Source: Butyrivibrio fibrisolvens (GTDB taxonomy: Bacteria; Bacillota; Clostridia; Lachnospirales; Lachnospiraceae). Taken from it: a stretch of 64,000 bases of DNA. Numbering within the stretch: the stretch's first letter is position 1; every line of letters begins with the position of its first letter. The notes below the pieces were generated by a model, which was given only the letters and a program-made list of their open reading frames with translations, was not told the origin of the DNA and made no database searches. The stretch spans positions 1,488,001 through 1,552,000 of the forward strand of contig NZ_CP146963.1 in assembly GCF_037113525.1 (NCBI RefSeq), written 5' to 3'. The translations under genes and the position numbers were made by a program. This document shows positions 25,901 to 33,752 of the stretch, piece after piece.

Positions 25901-28868
25901 ACTGGAGGATAGCCTGAACCTTAAGGATGTGCGGATCTATGATACCATCGTGGAGGATGGCAAGGAAAAGAGGGTACTGAATAAGAAGGAGACCACGCTT
26001 GCAGCACAGAAGCAGGAGGCAATTCGTGAAGCCTTTAAGGACTGGATTTTTAAGGATTCGGAGCGGAGAGCCAATCTTGTAAAGGTCTATAATGAGCGTT
26101 TCAATTCCACAAGACCAAGGGAATATGACGGATCACACTTGCAGTTCCCGGGTATGACACCGGATATAGAGCTGAAACCTCATCAGAAAAATGCGGTAGC
26201 CCATGTGCTGTATGGAGATAACACACTTCTTGCTCATTGCGTAGGTGCGGGCAAGACCTTTGAAATGACTGCGGCGGCTATGGAGCTTAAAAGGCTTGGG
26301 CTTGCACAGAAGTCATTGTTTGTAGTACCGAACCATTTGACAGAGCAGTGGGCGAGTGATTTCCTGCGTCTGTATCCCGGAGCAAATATACTTGCGGCAA
26401 CGAAGAAGGACTTTGAGCCTGCTAACCGTAAGAAGTTCTGCTCCCGTATAGCAACAGGCGATTATGATGCTGTGATCATTGGTCATACGCAGTTTGAAAA
26501 GATCCCTCTGTCACAGGAAAGACAGGTGGCAATACTGGAGCGGCAGATAGATGAGATCACAGAAGCCATAGCACAGGCGAAGGCAGACAGGGGTGAGCGA
26601 TATACCATCAAGCAGATGGAAAAATCTAAGAAGCAGCTTATGACAAAGCTCGATAAACTCAATGACCAGAGCCGTAAGGATAATGTCGTAACCTTTGAGC
26701 AGCTTGGAGTTGACAGACTTTTTGTGGACGAATCGCATTCGTACAAGAATTTGTTCCTGTATACCAAAATGAGGAATGTGGCAGGTATCGCACAGACAGA
26801 GGCGCAGAAGTCGCAGGATATGTTCAATAAATGCCAGTACCTTGATGAACTGACAGGCGGTAAAGGCGTGACCTTTGCAACCGGAACGCCGATTAGCAAC
26901 AGCATGACGGAGCTTTACACCAACATGAGATATCTTCAGTATGGTACGCTTCAAAAGCTGGGACTGGGACAATTTGATGCATGGGCGGCTAACTTCGGTG
27001 ATACACAGACGGCGATAGAGCTTGCACCGGAGGGAACCGGATACAGGGCAAAGACAAGGTTTGCAAAGTTCTTTAACCTGCCTGAGCTGATCGCACTCTT
27101 TAAGGAGAGTGCCGATATCCAGACTCCCGATATGCTTAAGCTCCCTGTGCCGGAAGCAGAGTATGAGAATGTAACGCTTAAGCCGTCAGAAGCACAAAAG
27201 GAAATGGTGGCGTCCCTTGCAGACAGGGCTGAGCGGGTGCGTAACCGTATGGTGGACTCTTCTGTTGATAATATGCTTAAAATTACTAACGACGGCAGAA
27301 AGCTTGCTCTGGATCAGCGTCTTATGAACGATATGCTGCCGGATGATCCTAACAGTAAGTCCAGCGTATGTGTGGAGAAGGCATTTGAGATATGGGAGGA
27401 GACAAAAGATAAGCGGTCAGCCCAACTCATTTTTTGCGACCTTTCGACACCCAAAGGGGACGGAACCTTTAATGTTTATGAGGATATCAGAGACAAGCTG
27501 ATAGCAAAAGGAGTACCACCGGAAGAAATAGCCTTTATCCATGATGCGAATACCGAGGCGAGGAAAGCGGAGCTGTTTGGCAAAGTAAGAAGCGGACAGG
27601 TCCGTTTTTTGTTGGGATCAACGCAGAAGATGGGAGCCGGTACGAATGTGCAGGACAGGCTGATAGCACTTCATCACTTGGATGTGCCGTGGAGACCGTC
27701 TGACATTGAACAGCAGGAAGGTCGTATCTTGCGACAGGGTAATACCAATCCGAAGGTGAAGATCTTCCGATATGTCACGGAAGGCACATTTGATGCCTAC
27801 TCATGGCAGCTTATTGAGAATAAGCAGAAATTCATCGGGCAGATCATGACCAGTAAATCTCCGGTCAGAAGCTGTGAGGATATTGACGAGGCTGCGCTCA
27901 CCTATGCGGAGGTCAAGGCATTGGCAACAGGTAATCCGTACATTAAGGAAAAGATGGACTTGGATATCCAGGTATCGAAGCTGAAGCTCATGAAAGCGAA
28001 CCATACCAGTCAGAAATACCGACTGGAGGATAACATCGCAAAGAACTATCCACAGCAGATATCAGCATTGAAGGAGCGTATTGCCGGAATGAAGGCTGAT
28101 ATAGCTACTTATAATGCCAATAAGCCTGCCGACAAGGATTTGTTTTCCATGACCGTGGTAGGCAAGACCTATGATGACAGGAAGGAAGCTGGAATAGCAA
28201 TCATTGGTATCTGCAAAGAAATGAAGCAGGCGAATGTGGCCGTTCCGTTAGGCGATTATCTTGGCATGAAGATGAATGTAACCTTCGATTCTTTCAGCAG
28301 GAAATTTACTCTGAACATGAAAGGAAATCTTAGTCATGGTGTGGAGATAGGCTCTGATCCGTCCGGTAATATTACACGTATCGGCAATGTCATGGAGGGC
28401 ATGACAAAGCAGCTTGAGGATGCGATAGCAAAGCTCGCAAACGTGGAGCAGCAGCTTGAAACGGCAAAAATCGAGGTTGAAAAGCCTTTCCCACAGGAAC
28501 AGGAACTCTCAGATAAGCTTGCAAGGCTTGCTGAACTGAACAGCCTATTGGATATGGATGAAAAAGGCGAGGATGCAGTTGATCTTGATGAAGATGCACC
28601 GAAGCAGGAGTCTGAAACTGAGAAAAATGAAAAACTTTCAGAAACAAGTGTACATGAAGATGAGGCAGAGGCTGTTTCTGATGGGGATATTCCAGAGAAA
28701 GAAAACCTCTTGGATGCTGATGATGAGGATAAAACTGGTTCAAAGCCTGCAGAAATAGAAGAAAGGCGGTCTCTCATTGCAAGGCTTAATGAGAAAAAAG
28801 ATATCGTGGCAGCTATGGACAAGAATAATCCTGGTATTCAGAAGAAAAAAGAGACAGTTATATCTTAA
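19980..28868 (+). CDS. Giant methylase-helicase polyvalent protein of the conjugative element
   Basis: The protein has 2962 residues. In order it has an ArdC/LtrC-like N-terminal region (ending near 110 with GSKGIALLDE); a disordered Glu/Arg/Ser-rich linker near 270-440; LPD-type regions, including a YodL-like segment near 943 (YTIYQISDEAEDRRDIIF); and an N6-adenine methyltransferase with LEPAMGVGNFFG near 1417 and GNVPFG (for NPPF) near 1480. A SNF2/DEAD helicase follows, with VGAGKT near 2085, DESH near 2248 and QQEGRILRQG near 2577. The tail carries RRSLIARLNEKKDIV at 2929-2943. Such proteins are thought to protect or process incoming element DNA. The linker region also encodes a second protein in another frame. 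Confidence 0.92.
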   Translation: MARKYDEIKWLAQATAQELSADKEEWKGFLTTSGRLYRYPFMDQLLIYAQRPDATACAELETWNQKMNCWVNKGSKGIALLDESSGRPRLRYVFDVSNVHPGWNVGRLPYIWQVRERNEQTVINRLENIYGKTDASRPFGDRLVELAHRIADDYYRDVMPDLQDRVDGSFLYGYDELNLEMRLQETMRDSIAYTLLTRCGVDTELYDFDFRYLHEFSDVKTLSVLGNAVSEMTEPVLMEIGRAVTAQERHIARYGEVERQTENISQAVEKSENTLANEAQNEYNALKRESERQGDISTDDYEKGESANISEQGGNDHGTDLHAERGLSDPESDREQRAGGTLNQVRTDAEELLKGTQERNLQRDDVRRESEGALPDDSEAGRGEDGSSDRSDGEVPGSERSPESIRPDEVGGSDEQHPGISGGDSFIGADLQLNPPDAEPEQLNMFDLFPSFAEQVGTIAAAEASVKTKAPAVFMLKDDQLLDVIRSGGGKENNRKRIYAKYQAGKDAAEMTDFIKNEIGTTGKGFEFDGQRVSVWYNENGMSIAPGNSAQVDFATTYSWSLVEEFTRQMVENGSYMSRNEAFLVDSTERARVADQIYFFFRDGIDDMPDSLSIQGSNYPDSQAHIAELLSTHEGRELLAEEIGRAADRIESGEIQLRWRYVKETEYLLSEIADLDAERREFPLADEVNVRLENFITQDEIDSRLTHGSGVSQGLFRIYDYFKEGHDSKDNVAFLKSEYGTGGQSDALIGNDKSWEDHDAKGIQLDKGSIMEPYTSVLLNWNVVEKRIRELIAEDKYLSPKAKEAYAEYKKEQEKEALADEQEKLVDAIEAGDAQEEPESKEADHNPEFGPPVGRGENSRWSIVHEADDENDNPQEWATKLPSGQYVWIDREEDGSYGIHPIADSFAAPTETFRTLEEAQEYVDETMRGEVLKGQALEQESSTYTIYQISDEAEDRRDIIFENLEHLQNRGLSVDAANYEAVYTGELEEGTTLDDLYEKFNVDHPVDYKGRSMSVSDVVVLHQNGEDKAYFVDSFGFSEVPEFLREKEAVLTPEQEQAKELINEFCYREYDHDADFSDLSNVEIAYTDLTDEADGKEYPIQASVDLEHNSIRLAIDGQIISQNEYDTLTDLIENELKYLDFDELTYVSEEDWEKFHNTELTAEDIQNISYIGAEYSNFGHTAEYELEADIRGERQKIRYEVTRHDGDEESFSIHTEGNDIYERLSEPELRKLEEKLSDEVRVGQYEKKIEKADSLDAVKKIQYEFMDDESFPRRLVGRFWESYNAREAELSETARIEAKNFRITDDDLGKGSAKEKFRDNIRAITTLKQIEDEHRTATPEEQQILSQYVGWGGLADAFDETKSNWSAEYQELKSILTPEEYNSARESTLNAHFTSPVIIRNIYEALGQMGFEKGNILEPAMGVGNFFGMLPEEMKDSKLYGVELDDLTGRIAKQLYPQADVRISGYEKTDFQNDFFDVAVGNVPFGNYKVSDKPYDKLNFQIHDYFFAKTLDKVRPGGIVAFVTSKGTMDKQNPQVRKYLAQRAELLGAVRLPNTAFKENAGTEVTSDILFFQKRDRLMDIEPDWVHLGMDANGIAMNQYFADHPEMIVGKMEMVSGPFGMESTCVPDESRPFEEQLREAISNIHAEYEAVELSADELGKSDLEVIPADPNVKNYSFCMVDDHVYYRENSVMKPADVSDTMEDRIKGMIAIRDCTQELIQMQMEDYPDAAITEKQAELNGLYDKFSDKYGLISSQTNKRAFNQDSSYCLLCSLEKLDDEGKFLGKADMFTKRTIKHAEVVTSVDTASEALAVSLAEKAKVDLDYMAELTGKEKEAITEELAGVIFQNPLTDQWETADEYLSGNVREKLTIAKNYAENHPEYQVNVVHLEQVMPKDLEASDIEVRLGATWVDPKYIEDFMRETFQTPGYLFNRNVMGIQYSDVTGLWNVKGKNADYGNTLANMTFGTSRANAYKILEDSLNLKDVRIYDTIVEDGKEKRVLNKKETTLAAQKQEAIREAFKDWIFKDSERRANLVKVYNERFNSTRPREYDGSHLQFPGMTPDIELKPHQKNAVAHVLYGDNTLLAHCVGAGKTFEMTAAAMELKRLGLAQKSLFVVPNHLTEQWASDFLRLYPGANILAATKKDFEPANRKKFCSRIATGDYDAVIIGHTQFEKIPLSQERQVAILERQIDEITEAIAQAKADRGERYTIKQMEKSKKQLMTKLDKLNDQSRKDNVVTFEQLGVDRLFVDESHSYKNLFLYTKMRNVAGIAQTEAQKSQDMFNKCQYLDELTGGKGVTFATGTPISNSMTELYTNMRYLQYGTLQKLGLGQFDAWAANFGDTQTAIELAPEGTGYRAKTRFAKFFNLPELIALFKESADIQTPDMLKLPVPEAEYENVTLKPSEAQKEMVASLADRAERVRNRMVDSSVDNMLKITNDGRKLALDQRLMNDMLPDDPNSKSSVCVEKAFEIWEETKDKRSAQLIFCDLSTPKGDGTFNVYEDIRDKLIAKGVPPEEIAFIHDANTEARKAELFGKVRSGQVRFLLGSTQKMGAGTNVQDRLIALHHLDVPWRPSDIEQQEGRILRQGNTNPKVKIFRYVTEGTFDAYSWQLIENKQKFIGQIMTSKSPVRSCEDIDEAALTYAEVKALATGNPYIKEKMDLDIQVSKLKLMKANHTSQKYRLEDNIAKNYPQQISALKERIAGMKADIATYNANKPADKDLFSMTVVGKTYDDRKEAGIAIIGICKEMKQANVAVPLGDYLGMKMNVTFDSFSRKFTLNMKGNLSHGVEIGSDPSGNITRIGNVMEGMTKQLEDAIAKLANVEQQLETAKIEVEKPFPQEQELSDKLARLAELNSLLDMDEKGEDAVDLDEDAPKQESETEKNEKLSETSVHEDEAEAVSDGDIPEKENLLDADDEDKTGSKPAEIEERRSLIARLNEKKDIVAAMDKNNPGIQKKKETVIS
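20929..21279 (+). CDS. tnpV: TnpV-like protein nested out of frame inside the helicase gene
   Basis: An ATG at 20929 with AAGGAGG eight bases upstream opens a 116-residue frame, entirely within the helicase gene but in another phase. The product matches the TnpV pattern known from mobilisable clostridial elements: MELTYMQSGDYLIPNL at the start, KYGLMRRNFLKEH, then MAKSQGVNEALKASDQMKW and the end AEEIVLSELIYS. The overlapped part of the helicase is its low-complexity linker, as expected if two frames share one sequence. The role of TnpV is not established. Since the motif agreement runs along the whole length, chance is unlikely. Confidence 0.75.
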   Translation: MELTYMQSGDYLIPNLIANSEPEEPLTKYGLMRRNFLKEHRRGTYSGMMLEGNLKEHCLMIQKQAEERMDLLTDQMAKSQGVNEALKASDQMKWVGLMNNIRASAEEIVLSELIYS

Positions 28869-28873
28869 ATTAC

Positions 28874-28907
28874 ATGGGGCTTCGGGGAGAAATCTTCGAA
28901 GCCCCAT
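28874..28907 (+). terminator. Intergenic hairpin after the helicase gene
   Basis: ATGGGGCTTCG pairs perfectly with CGAAGCCCCAT (11 pairs). No T run follows, so it is probably an attenuator or a 3' end protector of the helicase message rather than a full stop. Confidence 0.55.
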
Positions 28908-28923
28908 AGAAAGGCGGACAGTA

Positions 28924-30318
28924 ATGGATAATGAAAACATGAATAGCAGCCTTAATGATGCGGCAGTCATAAGCGCATTTAAGGATAAGACAAAAGAGAT
29001 GTTCCATGAACTTGGGACGATGGACCCGGATACGATTGAATCTTTTGTGAAGAATCACGTACAGGAGCTGATAACAGAATACAGCCTTGATGTGACAATA
29101 GAGGATGTAGTGGTATCGGGAAGCCGTTGCCGTGGGATGGAAACGGAAGGCTCCGACCTTGATGTTGTTTTGTATTTCAGCGGCTCGGAGCGGGAGGATA
29201 CCTTGTTTAATCTGCTTCATGAGGATGGAATTGTCATGGGAGGCGTAGCTCTTGACATAAATCCCATATCGCAGGAGCAGTCGGGAAGCCTTTCAGAGTA
29301 TTTAATTGGAGTGGAGGCTTATCTTGCGGAGAAGCAGGTGCAGATGGCAGTAGAATCGGAACAGAGTAAGGTGTTGGATTTTCCACAGAAGGCAGAAACG
29401 ATTGTAACCTATACGGTGGCAGAATGCGGCGAGTTTCACAGCATGGGTAAGTACCATGAAAACATAGCAACTATTGAAGAAGCAAAGGCGATATATGATG
29501 CTATATCGCCAGATCATATGAACATGATTTCGGCAGTTGGAATCAATGTGCATACCGTTGGGACAGGTGAGATGGATGATGTCCAGTGGGACTTCTTATA
29601 TGGAAACAGGATTGACCTCAATGACCTTGGATACCTTCCTGATATCAGCAATAATGCAGAAGCGGTATCGAAGCTGACACAGCTTATTGAGGCATTTCCT
29701 GATGCAGAGGTTGTTGGAAATCTGCCTGGACATGGGGAATATGGCAGACAGCTTTCAGATCAGGCTGTGGATTTGGATGCCATTAAGCCTGTATATGTGG
29801 ACGAAGCGGCTAAACTTGCGGCGGAGATAGATAGATTCTCCAGTGATTTTGATCCGTATGAGTACAAGGATACGGTAGATAACTGGGAGGTGCAGGTACA
29901 GAATATCGCCGCTGATATACGCAGTGGTAATTCCATGGATTATAAGAAGTATTTAGGGGATGTGCTTTCGCAGAGTGATAATATCGAGAATGTCCGTAAG
30001 GCTGCAGAACTCTTGATAAAGCTGGCAGAATATAAGCCGCTTGCCAAAGTTGAGGAGCTGGAAGAGGAGAACCTTAACCAGATTGACAACTATCTGAGCA
30101 ACACCGTTCCCAAGGCGGAAGAGCGCAAGGAAATCCGAAATGCCGAACTTGAGAGGATTGAGGAAGAAGAGAGGAAGCGTAGATATAAGGGAAGACCGTC
30201 TCTTAGAGCAAGGTTAGCTGAGAAGAAAGCTATCGTGGCAGAGAGAGGTACAGTCCCCCAACCCGAAAAGCAGCGAAAGGTGCAACGTGAGGTGCTAGCT
30301 TCACAAATAGAAGTATAA
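28924..30318 (+). CDS. Nucleotidyltransferase fused to a polyvalent-protein domain
   Basis: The protein has 464 residues from the ATG at 28924. Residues 50-125 have a nucleotidyltransferase core: GSRCRG, then SDLDVVLYF with the paired aspartates, and a third acidic position in LDINPI. Residues 155-270 are a domain of the kind seen in large polyvalent proteins (VAECGEFHSMGKYHENI, then VQWDFLYGNRIDL). A helical part follows, and the tail has RPSLRARLAEKKAIV at 424-438. Such fusions occur in conjugative elements and may act on nucleotides or proteins in the new host. The target is unknown. It is the last gene before a strong terminator. Confidence 0.75.
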   Translation: MDNENMNSSLNDAAVISAFKDKTKEMFHELGTMDPDTIESFVKNHVQELITEYSLDVTIEDVVVSGSRCRGMETEGSDLDVVLYFSGSEREDTLFNLLHEDGIVMGGVALDINPISQEQSGSLSEYLIGVEAYLAEKQVQMAVESEQSKVLDFPQKAETIVTYTVAECGEFHSMGKYHENIATIEEAKAIYDAISPDHMNMISAVGINVHTVGTGEMDDVQWDFLYGNRIDLNDLGYLPDISNNAEAVSKLTQLIEAFPDAEVVGNLPGHGEYGRQLSDQAVDLDAIKPVYVDEAAKLAAEIDRFSSDFDPYEYKDTVDNWEVQVQNIAADIRSGNSMDYKKYLGDVLSQSDNIENVRKAAELLIKLAEYKPLAKVEELEEENLNQIDNYLSNTVPKAEERKEIRNAELERIEEEERKRRYKGRPSLRARLAEKKAIVAERGTVPQPEKQRKVQREVLASQIEV

Positions 30319-30327
30319 AATAGACAT

Positions 30328-30372
30328 AACAGGCGGTTGTACACAGATAGGGTACAACTACCTGTTTTTTTA
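30328..30372 (+). terminator. Rho-independent terminator ending the conjugation operon
   Basis: AACAGG plus GTTGTAC pairs with GTACAAC plus CCTGTT, followed by TTTTTTTATT. It is the strongest terminator seen in the first half and marks the end of the transfer module. Confidence 0.85.
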
Positions 30373-30422
30373 TTGGGAAAAGGGTCGAATAATATATAAC
30401 GTCATTTGTTATGAAAATATTA

Positions 30423-30482
30423 ACCATTCACTTCAAAAAATCGACCGTTCACTCCATTGATAGAAAAAACGTGATGTATAAT
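30423..30482 (+). promoter_or_regulatory. LytTR-type direct-repeat operator and promoter of the agr-like regulator pair
   Basis: ACCATTCACTT at 30423 and ACCGTTCACTC at 30444 are direct repeats exactly 21 bp apart, two helical turns, the arrangement bound by AgrA/LytTR regulators. A near-consensus -35 (TTGATA, 30457-30462) follows, and TATAAT at 30477-30482 is the likely -10 with a short 14-base spacer. Short spacers are common at promoters that need an activator. It lies directly upstream of the LytTR regulator gene, so autoregulation is likely. Confidence 0.6.
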
Positions 30483-30520
30483 CCGATAATATTATAAAAT
30501 ATGCGCAGGAGGAGATGACT

Positions 30521-31234
30521 ATGAGAATTGCTATATGCGATGATGAAAAAAGAATATGTTCCATTCTTGCCGAGAAAGTTGAAAATCTTTTCCCCGATGC
30601 GGAGATTATGGTTTATACATCAGGTGCTAGTCTTATTGAAGCGGAAATATTTCCGGATATTTTGTTGCTGGATATCAAGATGCCGAAATTAGACGGTATG
30701 GAAGTAGCAAAGGTCTTGAGAGATAAAGGCTGGCGAAAGATTTTAATATTTATAACAGGTGAAGAAAGTCAAGTATTCAATTCATTTGATTTTCATGCTT
30801 TTCACTTTCTTGTCAAACCAGTGTCCGATGAAAAGCTTAAATCTGTGCTTGAAGATGCAGCAGAGGAATTGAGATATCTAGAAAAGTCACAGGGCATCCG
30901 TGATAAATATATTGAAATACAGTCTGGAACAGAGCACATTCGAGTTGGCTTGTCGAAGCTGATATATGCAGAGGTGTTTGATAGGAAAACTATTCTTCAC
31001 ACAAAACAAGAAAACATTGAATACTATGGACAGTTATCAGCACTAGAGGTGCTTGTTGGAAGGGACTTTCATCGTATACATAGATCATATCTTATAAATA
31101 TGAAATATGTGGAACGTTATGATAGAACATCGGTCACCATGATAAATGGCGATAATATTCCTATCGCTAGAAGAGAATATGATGGATTTATTAAGGCATA
31201 CTTGGAATATGGCCGTAGGAGGGTTCAGGCATGA
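30521..31234 (+). CDS. LytTR-family response regulator (AgrA-like)
   Basis: The protein has 237 residues from the ATG at 30521, eight bases after AGGAGG (an ATG at 30515 is too close). The receiver domain has the acidic pocket IAICDDE, the phosphoacceptor Asp near 51 in LLLDIKMP, the Thr in IFITGEE and the Lys in FLVKPVS. The C-terminal half is a LytTR DNA-binding domain (FHRIHRSYLINMKYVE near the end). It overlaps the histidine kinase gene by 4 bases. Two matching 21-bp-spaced repeats, before this gene and after the kinase gene, are probable binding sites, so it likely switches on the RiPP locus that follows. Confidence 0.9.
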   Translation: MRIAICDDEKRICSILAEKVENLFPDAEIMVYTSGASLIEAEIFPDILLLDIKMPKLDGMEVAKVLRDKGWRKILIFITGEESQVFNSFDFHAFHFLVKPVSDEKLKSVLEDAAEELRYLEKSQGIRDKYIEIQSGTEHIRVGLSKLIYAEVFDRKTILHTKQENIEYYGQLSALEVLVGRDFHRIHRSYLINMKYVERYDRTSVTMINGDNIPIARREYDGFIKAYLEYGRRRVQA

Positions 31235-32604
31235 ATGTAGAAAAAATGTGGGAGATAGCGAATATTGTATCTGCTGTAATAGGCTTATTGTTTAGTGGCA
31301 TTCTTGTCGCACGCTTTTATGTTCCATACGTTTTAAAAAAATATATGGCGGTGATAACAGGAATTGTTTTCTTTTTGGTCATGACTTTTTTATACCTGAC
31401 ACCATTTAAGATGTCGAGTATTTCTGCCTATATTATTGGTATAGTATCAATCTGTTTATCCTCGTTGCTTGTTGAAAGAAGAAATATTCCGCAGAAGATT
31501 TTTTTATCTTTGACAATTTATATGTTTCTTTGGGTGTCAAATGTTGTTGCTTCATTACCATGGGAACTGATAAGTAAACTAACCTATGCGAATTCGTCTG
31601 TAAATGAGCAGAGTCGCTTTATTCTTTTTGTAGTGGCATTGTTTTTGTTAATTATCACAGAAAATGTATTGTTATTTTTAGAAATAATAATTGCAGAAAA
31701 AATTTACTTAAGGAAATTAGAAATAATGGAATGGAGAGAGCTGACGCTGCTTGTATCTCCTTATGTTGCGATAATAGCAGGATATTGGATTAGTGCATTT
31801 ATGTCTGATGCGTATGTGAAAGTGTCTGGTGAATATATTTGGAATAATTATCCGATTTATGACGTAATTCGTGCACTGTTTGGAGTAATAGCATTTCTCG
31901 CCGCTATTACAGTTATGCGCTCATATCAACATATCAAGCAATCACAGGAAGATGCTCTGCAGAATGTGCTTATATCTAAGCAGATAGAAGAATTAACTGG
32001 TCATGTCCATGCAATGGAGAAGATATATTCTGATATACGTGGGATAAAGCATGATATCAATGACCATATCATGGTACTGGGAAATCTTCTTGACAAAGCA
32101 GAGAATGACGAGGCAATAGCTTATCTTAATGAATGGCAGAATGGGTTTCCTATGCCAGATATAAATGTTAAAACGGGAAATCCAGTCACGGATATAGTTA
32201 TATCTGAGAAGAAGAGAGAGGCTGAAGAATCAGGAATTAAGTTTTATGAGAAATTCAGTTATCCAACAAATGGGAAAGTTGAATCCATAGACATTGGTGT
32301 TATTTTGAATAATGCTTTATCAAACGCAATTAGAGCTTCACTTGAAAGTGAAAATCCAATCATTGAGGTAAAATCATGGAAAAATAATAATGCTTTTTTG
32401 ATACAGGTGAAAAACAGTTATTCGCATATGCTTAATATGAATTTAGAGACAGGCTATCCAGAAACCTCTAAGAAGGACAAGGAAACACATGGGTATGGAC
32501 TTATGAATATAAAGAGAATTGCTGAAAAGTATTTTGGAACTATCCAAATTGAGCAGGATAGAGATATGGTTATTTTTACGGCCATGATGATGATACCAGA
32601 GTAA
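31231..32604 (+). CDS. AgrC-like GHKL sensor histidine kinase
   Basis: The protein has 457 residues. The first 230 hold about six or seven hydrophobic helices, as in the peptide-sensing membrane part of AgrC. A coiled segment leads to the phosphoacceptor region GIKHDINDHIMVLGNLL, with H274 as the likely phosphorylated residue (HPK10 type). The ATPase part has the N box (ILNNALSNAIRAS) and the G box (GYGLMNIKRIAEKYFG) of the GHKL fold. The ATGA overlap with the response regulator shows they are a pair. An agrD-like peptide gene and a broken agrB lie 15 kb downstream and may have been its signal source. Confidence 0.88.
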   Translation: MNVEKMWEIANIVSAVIGLLFSGILVARFYVPYVLKKYMAVITGIVFFLVMTFLYLTPFKMSSISAYIIGIVSICLSSLLVERRNIPQKIFLSLTIYMFLWVSNVVASLPWELISKLTYANSSVNEQSRFILFVVALFLLIITENVLLFLEIIIAEKIYLRKLEIMEWRELTLLVSPYVAIIAGYWISAFMSDAYVKVSGEYIWNNYPIYDVIRALFGVIAFLAAITVMRSYQHIKQSQEDALQNVLISKQIEELTGHVHAMEKIYSDIRGIKHDINDHIMVLGNLLDKAENDEAIAYLNEWQNGFPMPDINVKTGNPVTDIVISEKKREAEESGIKFYEKFSYPTNGKVESIDIGVILNNALSNAIRASLESENPIIEVKSWKNNNAFLIQVKNSYSHMLNMNLETGYPETSKKDKETHGYGLMNIKRIAEKYFGTIQIEQDRDMVIFTAMMMIPE

Positions 32605-32609
32605 TTTTT

Positions 32610-32642
32610 ACCGTTTACCTCGAAAATCCTGCCGTTCACTTC
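32610..32642 (+). promoter_or_regulatory. Second LytTR direct-repeat operator, upstream of the RiPP operon
   Basis: ACCGTTTACCT at 32610 and GCCGTTCACTT at 32631 are again 21 bp apart and match the repeats at 30423-30455. The site starts 6 bases after the kinase stop codon and faces the FlxA-like gene at 32866. Possible -10 elements are TATATT at 32652 or near 32700; I cannot choose. The paired sites tie the RiPP locus to the regulator. The rest of the interval to 32865 holds no gene I can support. Confidence 0.6.
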
Positions 32643-32865
32643 AAAGTGATTTATATTGGGATGAAAACATCCGAAAATGAGAATAGAAAAGGACGATTTT
32701 ATATTGCTTGCAATGATTGAACGAATAAGGAACTATGGCATAAAAACAACAATATGAGGAACAGTTTAATAGCGTTCATATCGTAGTTGCATTTAGAAAA
32801 CAGACTACTACGTATAAATGAAACGGATTTCAGAAGCACACAATAAGCCAAAGGAGGGCAAAATC

Positions 32866-33702
32866 ATGAGAGTAGGAAGTGTTAACAATCAAACAAGTAC
32901 TGGAATTATCCAAATGCCGTCAAAACAGGGAAAGGATGCATTTAGTAAAAATATCCAGAATCAGATAGCGAATGCTCAGAAACAGATGCAGGAGCTTGGC
33001 GAGAATAAGGAGATGTCGCTGGAAGAAAAGATGAAGAAGCGACAGGAGATTCAGCAGCAGATCAGCGACTTACAGAACCAGCTCCGGCAGCATCAGATTG
33101 AGCAGAGGAAGGAGAACCAGCAGAAGAGCGGCTCTTCCATGGATGATATGCTTGGAGGCAGCAGACAGGCTGCAAGAAAAACTAAAGGTGGCACTGGGAT
33201 GTCAAGTGCCAGTATGCAGGCTATCATTTCAGCTGATTCATCCATGCATCAGGTCAAGGTGCAGGGGGCGGTGAAGTCTGAGATGGAAGGCAAGGCCGGA
33301 GTTTTAGAGTCCGAAATCAAGCTGGATGAAGCACGGGGCGGCGATACTACGAAAAAGAGGGAAGAGCTTGCAGAGGTTGAGAAAAAGGCTGAGGATATAA
33401 CAGCCTCTCAGATGGAGATCCTGTCCGACGCAAATAAGAAAATGGAAGAGGCTGCCAAGGCAGACCAGGAAGCTGCGAAGACCGAGAAGGCTGAAAGTAA
33501 GGATAAGACTGATAAGAAGGACAAGACTGATAAAGAAGATAAGCAGCCCGGCGTTGTTTCTGAGGATGATGGTGCCCAGGTTGAAGCTGTACATGGAACA
33601 GATCATGAATATGAGCCGATTGATGTAGTTTCAGAGGGTGTTTCGGTGAGTACGGGTTCTGTGGCAGAGCCTGCCGGGAATAATGTTGATGTGAAGATTT
33701 GA
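32866..33702 (+). CDS. FlxA-like coiled-coil protein
   Basis: The protein has 278 residues from the ATG at 32866, with AAGGAGG upstream. Residues 25-110 are a Gln/Lys/Glu-rich coiled coil (KRQEIQQQISDLQNQLRQHQ) that matches the FlxA-like family. A second helical segment and a Lys/Asp-rich repetitive stretch (DKTDKKDKTDKEDK near 222-235) follow. There is no signal peptide. The N terminus MRVGSVNNQ resembles those of the proteins at 40945 and 49445. It is the first gene after the LytTR operator, so it is probably made when the RiPP locus is induced. The function is unknown. Confidence 0.7.
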   Translation: MRVGSVNNQTSTGIIQMPSKQGKDAFSKNIQNQIANAQKQMQELGENKEMSLEEKMKKRQEIQQQISDLQNQLRQHQIEQRKENQQKSGSSMDDMLGGSRQAARKTKGGTGMSSASMQAIISADSSMHQVKVQGAVKSEMEGKAGVLESEIKLDEARGGDTTKKREELAEVEKKAEDITASQMEILSDANKKMEEAAKADQEAAKTEKAESKDKTDKKDKTDKEDKQPGVVSEDDGAQVEAVHGTDHEYEPIDVVSEGVSVSTGSVAEPAGNNVDVKI

Positions 33703-33752
33703 TATGAAGTGTTTGCGCATGGATGCTGATTTAAGATAAGGAGGTCTGGGTT

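Noticed and set aside
28334..28822. 162-codon Ser-rich frame on the minus strand
   Set aside because: It is the antisense of the acidic helicase tail; the Ser/Phe bias is what antisense of Glu/Lys codons gives.
1..30318. Search for an integrase, relaxase or origin of transfer
   Set aside because: No tyrosine or serine recombinase motifs and no MobA/relaxase HUH or Tyr motifs were recognised; the transfer origin cannot be placed from sequence alone.
30485..30490. GATAAT considered as the -10 of the agr-like promoter
   Set aside because: The spacing from TTGATA is 22 bases, too long; TATAAT at 30477 is a better match, though with a short spacer.
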